Notes: generated by a model from the sequence alone, not told the origin. 64,000 bases of DNA from Ureibacillus aquaedulcis (GCF_030418165.1 NZ_JAUHTQ010000006.1:1-64000), one strand, 5' to 3'; numbered from the stretch's first letter, positions 9,235-19,785 are shown. A program made the numbers and translations.

Positions 9235-9470
9235 ATTAGAAGAGATTGGAGGAAATTAATGAATCAAAGTAAAGCCATCCACGCTTCTGAAAAGGTATGC
9301 TTTGTCGAGGAATAACAAAGAAGTGCGAAAGACTGGAACAAATTAATTATACTAAAATTTCCGAATTATATAAATGGAACGCAAATTATTAAGGATATAA
9401 TTGTATTAATCTTCAATACATAAAATTAGAATGAAAGACTCGAAAATAGGTGAGAATATTTTCCTAATAA
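9235..9470. other. ~235-bp unidentified sequence interrupting abgT
   Basis: Between the abgT parts the transporter frame is replaced by AT-rich sequence with stops in all useful frames. About 12 family residues (the GYSP..T.AAY region) are missing while roughly 235 bp are present, so this is an insertion or substitution rather than a simple deletion. On the plus strand it holds GGAGGAAATTAATG followed by an 18-codon frame. No transposase and no clear terminal inverted repeats were seen. Edges are approximate. Confidence 0.55.
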
Positions 9471-10759
9471 TTACAGGTAGGGAGCATGAATGTCGGAACA
9501 AAAATAGGTGCAACAAGCGACCAAAGAGCAGATCCACTAATGATAAATAAACTCAGAACAGCTACTAGTAAAGTAAATAAAACAACCGCAAAGACATTTG
9601 TTAATTTTATTGCAGTTAAGATATCGGCTAAATGTACAGCCATCCACGTAGCGATGTTTGTCCAGTTAAAGTATCCAATAAATTGACCAATAATAAAGAT
9701 CAATACGATATAACCAGACAAATCCCGGATTGCCTCAGCCATAATATTTGGAACGTCAGCTACCTTAGTAATCTTTTTAACCGACACACCATATGTAATA
9801 CCTGCCAACAAGAAGAAAGCAACTAGAATCGGTATTATACCGGATAAAAACGGCGAACGTAAAATTGTACCGTCATCATTTAATAGCGGTGAATCTGGAA
9901 TAACCATCAAAACGATTAACATGCCAACATAGAGTAAGCTTGCAATGCCTGTGTTGCGTAAAGCCCGATTTTCTATTGGCGTAAGTTCGTGTAAATCTGC
10001 TTTCTTCTCACCATTATATGGCCCTAAACGTGGTTCTACTATTTTTTCAGTAACAATTGCCCCTAAAAAGGCTAGTAAAAACGTTGAGGCACTCATAAAG
10101 AACCAGTTATCTAATGCTGACACTACCATATCCGGATCAATTGTTTTGGCGATTTCTGTTGAAATACCTGACAATAACGCATCCGTTCCTGCTATTAAAA
10201 TATTTGCTGTAAATCCAATACCAACACCGGCAAGTCCAGCAGCCAAACCGGCAAGCGGATGTCTACCCAAAGATAAAAATACCAATGCAGCTAAAGGAGG
10301 AATTACTACAAATGCTGCATCCGAAGCAATATTACCCAAAATACCAATGAAAACGACCATGAATGTAACGATTCGTTTCGGTGTCTTAATAATTGCTTTT
10401 GTCATTAATGCAGAAAATAGCCCTACCCGCTCAGATAAACCTATACCAAGCATCATTGTTAATACTAAACCCAATGGTGCAAAACCAGTAAAGTTTGTCA
10501 AAGTATTTTCTAAAATATAGCGAATCCCTTCTTTTGACAGCAAATTATTAACCGTTACTGTCTCACCTGTATTAGGATGGATAACAGAAGCATGCATCGT
10601 TCCTAAAATAAATGAAATTATTACTAGAATAAGTGTAAGATACAAGAAGAGCATAAATGGATGCGGCAACTTATTACCGATTTTTTCGACGAGATTCAGG
10701 AACTTGTTGAAGGCACCATTGTTTTCAACTTTTATCTCTGGATTATTTTCCATAATCAA
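9464..10759 (-). pseudogene. abgT: abgT, 5' fragment (AbgT-family transporter)
   Basis: 431 residues covering most of an AbgT-family (p-aminobenzoyl-glutamate or antimetabolite) transporter. It has the soluble start, LPHPFMLFLYLTLILVIISF, the re-entrant region NIASDAAFVVIPPLAALVFLSLGRHPLAGLAAG and GSALWSLVAPIFVPTFML, then leaves the family with PTCNY and a stop. Normal members are about 500 residues. The rest lies at 8878-9234, beyond the foreign insert. The product probably lacks the last membrane helices and is unlikely to function. Confidence 0.82.
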
Positions 10760-10860
10760 ATTTCCCCCTTTTTTATTTTTGGACTATTTATTACAATGTC
10801 TTAAAATAAATATTAAAAAAGTTTGAAAATTTCCACAATAGTAAATTTGGAGGGTTTTAA

Positions 10861-12171
10861 ATGTATAATATATGCGTCTTTTCAACCAAATATTCTTATC
10901 GGTGGGTAAAAAAATGTGAAAATATGAAATTTGATAATATCAATCTACAAAATTACATTTATGATGATTTAAGTCATTTAGAGACACTATTTCTTGAGAA
11001 GATAAAAAATTGTGATGCAGTTATATTTAGTGCTCAAATTCCCTACATACATATTCAAAAAAAATTTAAGGAATACTTTTTGACAATTCCTTGTGCTTTT
11101 TTTGATATTACCGAGCGTGATTTTTATTTTAAAATTGCGGAGATCCAGTATAAGTATCCGGAATTTTCCTTCAAGCATTGTATTATAGATTTTCTTTATA
11201 AAGAGAACAACTATTTGAGTTTAAAAGACATACTGTTACCTGAAGATTTCCCGTATCTTCTTGGGGAAAGCATCGAAGTCTATGCCCAACCAGATGCTTA
11301 TGAGGTTGTATATCAAGCCCACGCTAAACTTTGGCAGGAACAAAGAGTCCGTTTCTCACTTACACGTTTGACAAATTTGTATACTTATTTTGAGGATGAG
11401 AACGTTCAAATCATTCATATTACCCCAAGCTTTGAGAGTATGCAGACAACAATTTTGGACGTAGTTAAAGAAATTGAAGTAGCTAATTTAATGAATAGCC
11501 AAGTTGTAGCAGGATATCTAGAATTTTCAGTCTCTCAAAATGATCCAACGGAAATCGAATACCGCCAAATCGCCCTTTATAAATCAATTCTGGATTTTAA
11601 TCGAAAATTAGGAACATCGTTAATTACATATAGAAGTGCAATTCACTATGAATTGCTTACAAATTATAGTGACTTTTCCATGATTACAAATAATCAACAA
11701 AATTGCTCTTTAGTTGATTTTTTACGGGAACAACTTTCTTTCAAAGTTAAAATCGGATGGGGTATCGGCAAAACATTACAGGAGGCAAGAATCCAAGCAG
11801 AGAAAGCAGCAACCTATTGTACAGGTTCTCTAACAGAATCCTATATTTTAACGAAAGAAAATCATCTAATCGGACCATTGGATGGCAAGACATCAATTGC
11901 CATGAATGATTCTGATATCGATAAACTTGAGGAAATCTCCAGGAACACAAATATCTCGTTGCTTCATCTACAAAAAATTTACGGATTAGTATACAAACTA
12001 AAAAAAGAATCCTTAACAGCTGAAGAGTTGAGTATTCACATGTCCATTTCGGTTCGTACAGCAAGCCGGATATTAAAGCGCCTGGAGGAATTTAATTACG
12101 CTTCACCAATTGCAAATAATGTGACCAGAGCAAAAGGTCGCCCTAGTAAATTATATAAAATGAATCTCTAG
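10861..12171 (+). CDS. Transcriptional regulator with degenerate GGDEF-like and winged-helix domains
   Basis: A 436-residue protein divergent from the abgT-abgA-abgB genes, so the likely regulator of that locus. The C-terminal ~55 residues (LTAEELSIHMSISVRTASRILKRLEEFNYA then GRPSKLYKM) form a winged helix. Residues about 205-345 include VKIGWGIGKTLQEARIQAEKAATYC, which resembles the degenerate cyclase/GGDEF-like domain of some one-component regulators. The N-terminal ~120 residues are unassigned. It is not LysR-type like E. coli AbgR. GGAGGG precedes the ATG. Ligand unknown. Confidence 0.65.
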   Translation: MYNICVFSTKYSYRWVKKCENMKFDNINLQNYIYDDLSHLETLFLEKIKNCDAVIFSAQIPYIHIQKKFKEYFLTIPCAFFDITERDFYFKIAEIQYKYPEFSFKHCIIDFLYKENNYLSLKDILLPEDFPYLLGESIEVYAQPDAYEVVYQAHAKLWQEQRVRFSLTRLTNLYTYFEDENVQIIHITPSFESMQTTILDVVKEIEVANLMNSQVVAGYLEFSVSQNDPTEIEYRQIALYKSILDFNRKLGTSLITYRSAIHYELLTNYSDFSMITNNQQNCSLVDFLREQLSFKVKIGWGIGKTLQEARIQAEKAATYCTGSLTESYILTKENHLIGPLDGKTSIAMNDSDIDKLEEISRNTNISLLHLQKIYGLVYKLKKESLTAEELSIHMSISVRTASRILKRLEEFNYASPIANNVTRAKGRPSKLYKMNL

Positions 12172-12230
12172 ACCTTTTTAACATGACATTATGATGTTAA
12201 CTTACAAATCGAGATATTAAGCAATTTAAT

Positions 12231-12279
12231 AACCCTAAAGTGGCGGTTGAAACCTGCTGCACTTTAGGGTTGGTTTTTT
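12231..12279 (+). terminator. Rho-independent terminator
   Basis: Perfect 12-bp stem AACCCTAAAGTG / CACTTTAGGGTT followed by GGTTTTTTG, downstream of the abg-locus regulator. Confidence 0.88.
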
Positions 12280-12358
12280 GCTTTAAATAAGAAGATTATT
12301 AGCGATTTTATCAATTTGATTTTATTGTGGAAATAGCATTGTGTAAAAAATCGATATC

Positions 12359-12982
12359 CTAAGCCCGGCCTTCTCTTTCAGCCTTCAACTGGTCCAAAAA
12401 ACTCTCCATAAATGCATGGCGTTCCTCAGCCATTTGCTTACCTTTTTCCGTCGTCATTAAGTCCTTTAATAATAATAACTTTTCATAGAAGTGCGTGACA
12501 GAAGCAGTACTTTTCGAACGGTATTCTTCTTCTGACATATGTATGCGAACTTCTTCTGCATCATCATAGAGTTTTCTGCCCTTTGCGCCGCCATAGGCAA
12601 ATGTACGAGCAACTCCGACTGCTCCGATTGCATCCAATCGATCAGCATCACGGACGATTTTCGCTTCGATTGATTTTGCAGCTACTTCATTCCCACCGTT
12701 GAATGATACACTTTCTATTATTTCTTTGATATGTCGCTTTTTCGCATCCGAAAGAGTTAGCGAGTTTAATAAGGCGTCTTCATTTTCCTTGGAATCTGTA
12801 TATTTCTTATCACTCACATCATGTAAGAGTACCGCGATTTGGACAATTTCACGATCAGCTTCCGGTTCAGTTTCAAGGATGCTTTCCGCATTCTGAAAAA
12901 CCCTCTCGATATGTTGAAAATCATGACTTGCATCAAATTGGTTATAGATTTCCTGAACGGCTTGTTTAAGTTGATTTATCAT
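12359..12982 (-). CDS. ypgQ: HD-domain phosphohydrolase, YpgQ/YedJ type
   Basis: 207 residues with the HD metal-binding set: H20 (DASHDFQHIERV), LLHDVSDKKY (paired His-Asp near residue 53) and IVRDADRLDAIGAVGVARTF (distal Asp). This matches the YpgQ/YedJ group, for which B. subtilis YpgQ has been described as a nucleotide pyrophosphohydrolase. It stands alone on the minus strand. Catalytic residues look intact. Confidence 0.85.
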   Translation of the reverse strand: MINQLKQAVQEIYNQFDASHDFQHIERVFQNAESILETEPEADREIVQIAVLLHDVSDKKYTDSKENEDALLNSLTLSDAKKRHIKEIIESVSFNGGNEVAAKSIEAKIVRDADRLDAIGAVGVARTFAYGGAKGRKLYDDAEEVRIHMSEEEYRSKSTASVTHFYEKLLLLKDLMTTEKGKQMAEERHAFMESFLDQLKAEREGRA

Positions 12983-13024
12983 TTAGATCACTCCTATTCT
13001 TTCTATTATAGATAGAAAAAAGGG

Positions 13025-13535
13025 ATTGTGCGAGCTTGAATCGTTTCTGTGTATTGGTCTTAATCTACTTTACCGTTAACCAAGTTACGAGCGGCTTTTA
13101 CTTTTATACGTGCGAAGCTCCTTTTTACGGTCAAGTTTCTTTACTTTACGTGCGCGTTCTCTCCCTTTACGTGCGACCTTCACTATTTTACGAGCGTGGC
13201 TCCATTTACGAACCACCTTCTTTTCCTTACGTGCGCGTTCTCACGCTCTCTGAACTGCTTGCATAATTTTACGTGCGAATTCCCTCTTCACGAGCGATTT
13301 TCTTATCTAAACTTGTACCTTTGCCTAGTTTACTTGCGGCTTGCTGTTTTTCTTGCGACTTTCAAGCTTTTACTTGCGAGTTCACTTACTTTTCTTGCGA
13401 ATTTACTGACTTTTTTGCGCCATCCCCTAGTTTACTTGCGAGACTTTGAATCACTTGCGACTTTCAAGCTTTTACTTGCGAGCTTCACACATTTACTTGC
13501 GAAACCGCCTAATACTCTTTACTCGCGCCCCCCCC
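13025..13535. repeat. Degenerate array, ~20.5-bp period
   Basis: The core TTTAC(G/T)TGCGA recurs with GCG at about 13091, 13112, 13152, 13172, 13194, 13232, 13274, 13294, 13336, 13355, 13376, 13397, 13417, 13438, 13457, 13478 and 13499. Steps are 19-22 bp, or 38-42 where one copy has decayed. The left half prefers TACGTGCGA, the right half TACTTGCGA. A C11 run (13528-13538) closes the array. Short frames that cross it (YVR-type repeats) are by-products. It fills the 650-bp gap before the DoxX gene. Confidence 0.75.
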
Positions 13536-13636
13536 CCCGAACTCCCCTCTTTCAAAACTATTTCACTTGAACAGTATTATATTGGGACAAGCCACAATAT
13601 GATAGTAAAAAGAAGTGTTGGAGGGGAGTTTCAATA

Positions 13637-14059
13637 ATGCGCAAGAATGAAGTTGGTGGGTTGGTTTTGAGGATTGTGTTAGGGGGCATTTTTCTTCTAC
13701 ATGGATTTATGAAGTTTAAGGACGGCATATCTGAAACGATTACAACATTTGATGGATATGGTATACCATATGCCGAGATTGCCGGCTTTGGTGTAGCGGG
13801 AATCGAACTGCTAGGGGGTTTCTTTTTGATTATCGGCTTTTCCGTTCGTTTTGTTTCGTTTCTTCTTACCGGTGTGATGGTTGGTGCCATCGTATTCGTG
13901 AAATTTGAAGAAGGTTTTTTAAATGGGTTCGAATTTAATGTGGCGCTTATTGCCATGGCCCTATACCTGCTTTTCTCAGGAAGCAATCTGATGGCCTTGG
14001 ACCAGCTATTTGCAGAAAAAAACAAGAATCCGAAAGGAAAAATACAATTTCGCAGCTAA
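13637..14059 (+). CDS. DoxX-family membrane protein
   Basis: A 140-residue protein with four predicted membrane helices (LVLRIVLGGIFLLHG, AGIELLGGFFLIIGF, FVSFLLTGVMVGAIVF, VALIAMALYLLFSG). The RIVLGGIFLLHGFMKF and GIELLGGFFLIIG motifs mark the DoxX/DoxD family, putative small redox-linked membrane proteins. The start has GGAGGGGAG upstream. It lies directly after the 20.5-bp repeat array and ends at a terminator shared with the opposing ribose operon. Confidence 0.85.
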   Translation: MRKNEVGGLVLRIVLGGIFLLHGFMKFKDGISETITTFDGYGIPYAEIAGFGVAGIELLGGFFLIIGFSVRFVSFLLTGVMVGAIVFVKFEEGFLNGFEFNVALIAMALYLLFSGSNLMALDQLFAEKNKNPKGKIQFRS

Positions 14060-14073
14060 CTATATCTAAAGAA

Positions 14074-14126
14074 AAAAACTGCAGCTCTAATTGTATGTCA
14101 CAATTAAAACTGCAGTTTTTATTATT
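14074..14126. terminator. Bidirectional terminator between doxX-like gene and rbsB
   Basis: Stem AAAAACTGCAG (14074-14084) / CTGCAGTTTTT (14110-14120) with T runs in both directions, between convergent genes. Confidence 0.85.
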
Positions 14127-15039
14127 TTACAAGCTCTAGGTCAACAGGAACAAATTCCTCTACTGTTTCGCCATTTAAATAGGCAACAGCTGTTTCGATT
14201 GCTGCTTTCCCGATTTCTTCCGGCTTTTGAGCAACTGTTGCTGCCATTTTTCCTTCTTCTACTTTTGCCACAGCATCGTCTGTTGCATCAAAACCGATGA
14301 CTGTAATATCTTTACCGCTCGCTTCAATTGCTTCCAGGGCACCTAACGCCATTTCGTCATTTTGAGCAAATACTGCTTGTATCTCAGGATTTGCCTGAAG
14401 CATATTTTCCATTACCGTCAATCCTTCACCGCGGTCAAAGTTGGCTGTTAAACTTGACACTAAATCCACTTTGCCATCTACAGCCTTCAGGAAGCCTTCG
14501 CCGCGATCTCGTGCTGCCGACGAACCGGCAGTCCCTTCAAGCATCGCAACTTTTGCCCCTTCCCCTGCTAATTCAAGTAAGTATTCCCCGGCTAAAACAC
14601 CGCCTGCTACATTATCTGACGCGATATGTGAAACTACCTCGCCACCTTCAGTCGAGCGGTCAACCGTAATGACTGGAATTCCTGCTGCATTAGCCGATTC
14701 AACTGCAGAGCCAACTGCTGATGAATCTACTGGGTTAATCAGGATCATATCCACACCTTGCTGAATTAGGTCTTCTACATCGGAAGCCTGTTTAGATGCA
14801 TCATCCTGTGCATCTACGATCGAGATTTCCGCACCCTTTTCTTGCGCATTTGCTTTTGCCCCTTCACTTAATGTAACAAAGAAGGGATTATTTAAAGTTG
14901 AAATGGAGAATCCAATTTTAAATGAAGCATTTCCACCAGCCGTATCCTCTTTTGCATTCTCCAAAAATGGTGATTCCATTGAACACGCAGAAAGAACCAG
15001 TGTGATAAGTGCTACAAATAGTAATGTAATCTTTTTCAT
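14122..15039 (-). CDS. rbsB: Ribose ABC transporter, substrate-binding lipoprotein
   Basis: 305 residues. A lipoprotein signal (LVALITLVLSAC-type, Cys19) is followed by the periplasmic-binding-protein-1 fold of RbsB (FKIGFSISTLNNPFFVTLSEGAKANA, VDMILINPVDSSAVGSAVESANAAGIPVITVDR, AVFAQNDEMALGALEAI). It captures ribose outside the membrane and hands it to RbsC. Last gene of rbsRKDACB, 13 bases after rbsC. Confidence 0.95.
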   Translation of the reverse strand: MKKITLLFVALITLVLSACSMESPFLENAKEDTAGGNASFKIGFSISTLNNPFFVTLSEGAKANAQEKGAEISIVDAQDDASKQASDVEDLIQQGVDMILINPVDSSAVGSAVESANAAGIPVITVDRSTEGGEVVSHIASDNVAGGVLAGEYLLELAGEGAKVAMLEGTAGSSAARDRGEGFLKAVDGKVDLVSSLTANFDRGEGLTVMENMLQANPEIQAVFAQNDEMALGALEAIEASGKDITVIGFDATDDAVAKVEEGKMAATVAQKPEEIGKAAIETAVAYLNGETVEEFVPVDLELVK

Positions 15040-15052
15040 ATGTCTGTTCTCC

Positions 15053-15994
15053 TTAAGCAGTTTTTTTGCGGTCCATCAAGACAGCGATTAATATAACGAT
15101 CCCTTTTACTACCTGTTGCCAGAAAGAAGAAACCCCGATTAAGTTCATACCGTTATTTAGCACACCAATGATTAAAGCACCGATCAATGTTCCAAAGATC
15201 CAGCCTTTACCGCCGTTTAAGCTTGTACCACCTAAAACAACGGCAGCGATTGCATCAAGCTCATAGGATTCTCCTGCTGTAGGTTGTGCGGAATTCAGAC
15301 GGGAAGTTAAAATTAAAGCTGCAAGTGATGCCAGTAATCCTGTAATCGCATACACAGCAATTTTAACACGGTCCGCATTGATTCCTGATAATTTTGCAGC
15401 TTCTTCGTTTCCGCCAACTGCATAAACTCGGCGGCCAAATGTTGTTTTTTGCAAAATGAAATAAAGAACGATAAACGCAATAACCATCGTTACCACCGGG
15501 ACAGGGAATCCTAAAAAATATCCTTTCCCAAACAATTGGAACGAATAATGGTCACCCAGATCAGAAATAGGTCGACCATCAGTATAAACGAGCGTCAAGC
15601 CACGGTAAATTGTCATAGTTGCAAGTGTGGCAATAAATGGAGCAACTTTACCTTTTGTAATAATTACACCGTTGATTGTTCCCAAAATTAAACCAATGAT
15701 TAAAGCAATGCCCATCGTTAAGAATGGATCCATACCACTTGATAGTAGGCTTGCTGCTATAGCACCAGTCAAGGCTAGGGTAGAACCGACCGAGAGATCA
15801 ATTCCGCCTGTAAGGATAACAAATGTCATCCCGAAGGCAATAATTGCACTGATGGAAACTTGGCGCAGGACATTGAATATGTTTGCGATTGATAAGAAAC
15901 TTGGATTTAAGATTGAAACAATAATGATTAATAAAATCAAACCAAATAGTGGTCCAAGTTTTGAGACTAATTCTTTTGATTTATAATTGGACAA
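15053..15994 (-). CDS. rbsC: Ribose ABC transporter permease
   Basis: RbsC-type permease with ~8-10 membrane helices and family motifs [53 protein letters not shown] and [19 protein letters not shown]. An in-frame ATG exists at 16015, but it overlaps rbsA by 35 bases and has no ribosome site. The TTG at 15994 has AGGAGGAG about 6 bases upstream and gives [18 protein letters not shown], so TTG is preferred (313 residues). The overlap with rbsA is then 14 bases. Confidence 0.93.
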   Translation of the reverse strand: MSNYKSKELVSKLGPLFGLILLIIIVSILNPSFLSIANIFNVLRQVSISAIIAFGMTFVILTGGIDLSVGSTLALTGAIAASLLSSGMDPFLTMGIALIIGLILGTINGVIITKGKVAPFIATLATMTIYRGLTLVYTDGRPISDLGDHYSFQLFGKGYFLGFPVPVVTMVIAFIVLYFILQKTTFGRRVYAVGGNEEAAKLSGINADRVKIAVYAITGLLASLAALILTSRLNSAQPTAGESYELDAIAAVVLGGTSLNGGKGWIFGTLIGALIIGVLNNGMNLIGVSSFWQQVVKGIVILIAVLMDRKKTA

Positions 15995-17477
15995 CTTTTT
16001 CTCCTCCTGTTGCATATTGCATAATGACTTCTTGCGTCATATTATCTTTATTTACTTCACCTGTTAAATTGCCTTCTTGCATGACAATGACACGATCAGC
16101 CATTCCAATCACTTCAGGTAATTCTGAGGATATCATTAAAATGGCAACACCCGCTTGGGCTAATTGGTTGATAATCTGATAGATTTCTTTTTTAGCGCCA
16201 ATATCAACACCGCGTGTCGGTTCATCCAATATTAGAATCTCAGGCTCTGTACCAAGCCATTTTGCGATAACGACTTTTTGCTGATTCCCGCCGCTCAATG
16301 ATTTTGCACTTTGATTTGGGCCTGAAGTTCGTATTTTTAAGTCTTCAATATATTTTGCAACCATCACGTTTTCTTTTTCGGGCTTCACAATTCCTGAAGA
16401 CGAACATTTCTCAAGATTGGCCAAGGCAATATTGTCCTTGATTGAAAAATCAAGAACCAAGCCTTCCGTTTTTCGGTCTTCCGTAACAAAACCAATTCCA
16501 TGTTTCATGGCATCGATAGGTGATTTAACGCTAACCTTCTGTCCATCTATGAAGATTTCACCTTTATTTGCTTTTCGATAGCCAAAAATCGTCTGAGCCA
16601 CTTCCGTACGTCCTGCTCCCATTAGACCAGCTACGCCAAGAACCTCCCCTTTTCTCACCTTGAAGGAAATATCTTGGAATAAACCATTGACTGCAAGATT
16701 TCGCACCTCTAATTTTGTATCGCCAATTGCACAATTTCTTTCCGGGAACCGTTCTCCAAGCTCACGGCCCACCATCATTGCCACGATTTCATCAAAATTC
16801 GTTTCTGGAATATTGCGCACTCCAACATATTGGCCGTCACGCAGAATCGTGATTCGATCACAAATTGCAAAAATTTCTTCCATACGGTGTGAAATATAAA
16901 CAAATGAAATGCCTTTTGCTTTTAGCTCATGAATCGTTTTAAATAAAGTCTCGATTTCTCGATCTGTTAAGGCCGCTGTCGGTTCATCCATGACAATATA
17001 TTTTGCATCACTAGCTATAGCTTTGGCAATCTCGATAATTTGCTGTTTTCCTACCGATAAATCTCCTGTGCGCGTACGAGGATTGATATCGAGCCCTAAT
17101 TTTGATAGCAGCTCCGATGCTTCCTTTTCCATTTGCCGGTTTTTTAGGATGCCCGTCTTTCCATAAGTTAGTTCTTTACCAAGAAACAGGTTTTGCGCCA
17201 CTGTTAGATCCGGCAGCATATTAAGCTCTTGGTGAATCACTATAATCCCAAGTTTTTCTGCATCCTTTGGCGTTTTAAATTGAACAGCCTGTCCGTCCAC
17301 TTTGATTTCCCCGGCATCCTTTGAATAGATGCCGCTTAATATTTTCATCATCGTAGATTTACCTGCACCATTTTCACCCATAAGAGCATGGATTTCGCCA
17401 TTTGCTAATTCGAATTGAACATTGTCTAATACGACGTTGCCACTAAATGCTTTCGTTATGCCTGACATTTGAATCAT
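15981..17477 (-). CDS. rbsA: Ribose ABC transporter, double ATP-binding protein
   Basis: 498 residues with two ABC cassettes, as in all sugar importers of the CUT2 class. Cassette 1 has [29 protein letters not shown] and [11 protein letters not shown]. Cassette 2 has the usual degenerate P-loop ([12 protein letters not shown]), [15 protein letters not shown] and [14 protein letters not shown]. It powers ribose uptake with RbsB and RbsC. It follows rbsD by 25 bases. Confidence 0.95.
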   Translation of the reverse strand: MIQMSGITKAFSGNVVLDNVQFELANGEIHALMGENGAGKSTMMKILSGIYSKDAGEIKVDGQAVQFKTPKDAEKLGIIVIHQELNMLPDLTVAQNLFLGKELTYGKTGILKNRQMEKEASELLSKLGLDINPRTRTGDLSVGKQQIIEIAKAIASDAKYIVMDEPTAALTDREIETLFKTIHELKAKGISFVYISHRMEEIFAICDRITILRDGQYVGVRNIPETNFDEIVAMMVGRELGERFPERNCAIGDTKLEVRNLAVNGLFQDISFKVRKGEVLGVAGLMGAGRTEVAQTIFGYRKANKGEIFIDGQKVSVKSPIDAMKHGIGFVTEDRKTEGLVLDFSIKDNIALANLEKCSSSGIVKPEKENVMVAKYIEDLKIRTSGPNQSAKSLSGGNQQKVVIAKWLGTEPEILILDEPTRGVDIGAKKEIYQIINQLAQAGVAILMISSELPEVIGMADRVIVMQEGNLTGEVNKDNMTQEVIMQYATGGEKVVQL

Positions 17478-17502
17478 GCAACTTCACCTACTTTTATAAA
17501 TT

Positions 17503-17892
17503 CTAAAAAATCACACCAGATTGCAATATAACGTTCGCATATGGTGTTGTTTCACCAGTCCGAATAATCAACTTTGCTTGTTTTGTAAGTTCTTTAAATT
17601 CCTCATGTGATACATATGAGATATTTGATAAATTGTCTTTTAGTTTTCCAGCAATACTCTCATTCTTTGTTTTTACTTCTTCTGCTGCAACTGCAGCTTC
17701 TACAACCAAATCTTCCAAAACTACTTCCAGGATTGAAAGAAATGATGGTTCTCCAAGTTTGTATGCTAGATCAATACAAGGAACGCCATCCGGTATCGGT
17801 AGACCACAATCTGCAATGACGATTCGATCAGTATGACCTAATTTGGCAAAACGTCCTGCTAATTCCCGATTCAAGATTCCATGTTTCTTCAT
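17503..17892 (-). CDS. rbsD: D-ribose pyranase
   Basis: 129 residues, the normal RbsD length. Motifs [22 protein letters not shown] (with catalytic His20 region), [19 protein letters not shown] and the C-terminal [17 protein letters not shown]. It converts beta-pyranose to furanose ribose for the kinase. The ATG overlaps the rbsK stop (ATGA). Confidence 0.95.
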   Translation of the reverse strand: MKKHGILNRELAGRFAKLGHTDRIVIADCGLPIPDGVPCIDLAYKLGEPSFLSILEVVLEDLVVEAAVAAEEVKTKNESIAGKLKDNLSNISYVSHEEFKELTKQAKLIIRTGETTPYANVILQSGVIF

Positions 17893-18767
17893 TTCATGCC
17901 CTCCAAACGTTCCATCACTTTGTCGATTTGAGGCATGCCGCCTTGTGCACCAAATTTCTCAACTGAAAGTGATGCGGCGATATTAGCAAATTGAACAGCA
18001 TCTTCAATAGATTTCCCTGACGTGATGGCATGGGCAAAGGCACCATTAAAAGTATCGCCGGCACCAGTAGTATCGATTGCCTTAGTTGCAAATCCCGCAA
18101 CCTTGACGATTTCAATGCCATCATGGTAAGCGGCTCCATCACCGCCCAGCGTTACGATAATTTTATTTGGATACTGTTTTAAAACTGTTTCGTAATCAGT
18201 CCCAAAGATTACTTCACACTCTGTTTCGTTTGGTGTTAAGTATGTCACTTTTTCAATCCATTCAGGTTTATAGTTTGCAGCTGGAGCCGGGTTCAATAAA
18301 ACAGGAATCGAATATTTCTCGCAAACTTCAAGAATATAATCGATTGTTTCTGCTGGAATTTCAAGTTGCAACATGACTAGCGAACTTTTTTGGATTTGTT
18401 CCATATTTTGATCAATCATGCGCTGGTCTACATCAAAATTCGCACCAGGTACAACGATAATTCGATTGTCATTATCATTTAAAAGAATATTGGCAATCCC
18501 TGTAGAGTTGCTTGACTTCGCGACTCCACCTACCAGGATATTCTCATTTGTTAAATTAGCATATAATTCATTTCCAAAAGCATCCTGTCCTACAGCACCA
18601 ACCATTTGCACCTGGCTGCCAAGTCTTGCTGCTGCAACAGCTTGATTTGCTCCTTTTCCTCCTGGAATTGTTGTAAATAAGTTGCCAAGCACCGTTTCCC
18701 CTTGTTTTGGGAAAATATCTGTCTGAATCGCGATATCCATATTAATACTGCCAATTACAGTAATCAT
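17889..18767 (-). CDS. rbsK: Ribokinase
   Basis: 292 residues of the PfkB sugar kinase family: N-terminal signature [16 protein letters not shown]-terminal [16 protein letters not shown] with the catalytic Asp and anion hole. It makes ribose-5-phosphate for the pentose phosphate pathway. The ATG overlaps the rbsR stop and the stop overlaps rbsD (both ATGA). Confidence 0.95.
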   Translation of the reverse strand: MITVIGSINMDIAIQTDIFPKQGETVLGNLFTTIPGGKGANQAVAAARLGSQVQMVGAVGQDAFGNELYANLTNENILVGGVAKSSNSTGIANILLNDNDNRIIVVPGANFDVDQRMIDQNMEQIQKSSLVMLQLEIPAETIDYILEVCEKYSIPVLLNPAPAANYKPEWIEKVTYLTPNETECEVIFGTDYETVLKQYPNKIIVTLGGDGAAYHDGIEIVKVAGFATKAIDTTGAGDTFNGAFAHAITSGKSIEDAVQFANIAASLSVEKFGAQGGMPQIDKVMERLEGMK

Positions 18768-19750
18768 TTGAATCTTTCCTTTCTTGTTGTTTCTCTGATA
18801 ATGAGCTCCGGATCAATACAAACAGACTCTTGCGTTAATTTGTGGCCTTCAATTTGCTTGATGAGCAACTTTGCTGCCGTTTGCCCCAATTGATAGATAT
18901 TCTGGGCAACTGTCGTCAAACTTGGTGTGACAACATTGCCAACTTGTATCCCATCAAATCCCACGATTTGCAGGTCCTCTGGAATGCAAATACCTAATCG
19001 ATGCGCTGCCTTTAAGGCCCCTATAGCCGAAGCATCACTGCAAGCAAATATGCCATCAATAGCAGGATTATTCTTTAAATAGTCATAAAGAATTTTTTCT
19101 GCTATCTCAAAATCATAGGGACTTTCAATAATATATGTGTTTATATTTTTATGGGTAGCAGCCAGATTAAAACCATCGACCCGTGTTTGCGATGAAGTAA
19201 AGGTATCAGGCCCACTAATGCACAAAAGGTTTGTTGCTCCACAGGCAATTAGATAATCGGTTGCAATCTTTGCACCTTTTTCATTGTTTGTTGTGACAGT
19301 AGGAACATTTGAATTTATTGGCCTATCTAAGGCGACGATTGGCAATTTTACCTTTTGCCAATGATTTTCTTGTTCAATAATCGAGGTTAAAATAATTCCT
19401 GCCACATATTTTTTTGTGAGTTTTTCTAGATAGTGTTTTTCTTTATTTGCATTTTCATCTGAATTGCAAAGAATAACAGTATAACCATATTCAAAGGCGG
19501 TATCTTCCACCGCTCTAGCCAACTCGGGAAAGAATGGGTTCTTAATGTCCGGAATGATCAATCCTATAATATCCGACTGTTTTGTTGAAAGTGAACGAGC
19601 CACTTCACTAGGCACATAATTTAATTCTTTTATGGCGGATTGGATTGACTCCCGTGATTTCGCCCCTACATACCCGCTTTCATTTAAATATCTGGAAACT
19701 GTAGCAACAGATACTTCAGCTAACCTTGCAACGTCACTAATTGTAGCCAT
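18764..19750 (-). CDS. rbsR: LacI-family ribose operon repressor
   Basis: 328 residues: N-terminal LacI helix-turn-helix (MATISDVARLAEVSVATVSRYLNESGYVG split across residues 1-30, hinge NYVPSEVARSLSTKQ), then a ribose-binding-protein-like sensor domain (FACSDASAIGALKAA, VGFDGIQVG). As the first gene of rbsRKDACB it probably autoregulates through the sites at 19786-19841 and is relieved by ribose. Start ATG has only a modest GTGAG site. Confidence 0.93.
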   Translation of the reverse strand: MATISDVARLAEVSVATVSRYLNESGYVGAKSRESIQSAIKELNYVPSEVARSLSTKQSDIIGLIIPDIKNPFFPELARAVEDTAFEYGYTVILCNSDENANKEKHYLEKLTKKYVAGIILTSIIEQENHWQKVKLPIVALDRPINSNVPTVTTNNEKGAKIATDYLIACGATNLLCISGPDTFTSSQTRVDGFNLAATHKNINTYIIESPYDFEIAEKILYDYLKNNPAIDGIFACSDASAIGALKAAHRLGICIPEDLQIVGFDGIQVGNVVTPSLTTVAQNIYQLGQTAAKLLIKQIEGHKLTQESVCIDPELIIRETTRKERFK

Positions 19751-19785
19751 CGTATTCTCACTTTCAAACTGTATAAGTGTGAATG

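Noticed and set aside
13025-13535. CRISPR array
   Set aside because: Repeats are degenerate with a short ~10-bp core, spacers are ~10 bp and similar, and there are no cas genes.
13036-13637. Frames with YVR/LAF repeats in the 20.5-bp array
   Set aside because: The repeat step is not a multiple of three, so the frames are by-products; no ribosome site.
16009-16015. ATG start for rbsC at 16015
   Set aside because: No ribosome site and a 35-base overlap with rbsA; TTG 15994 has AGGAGGAG.
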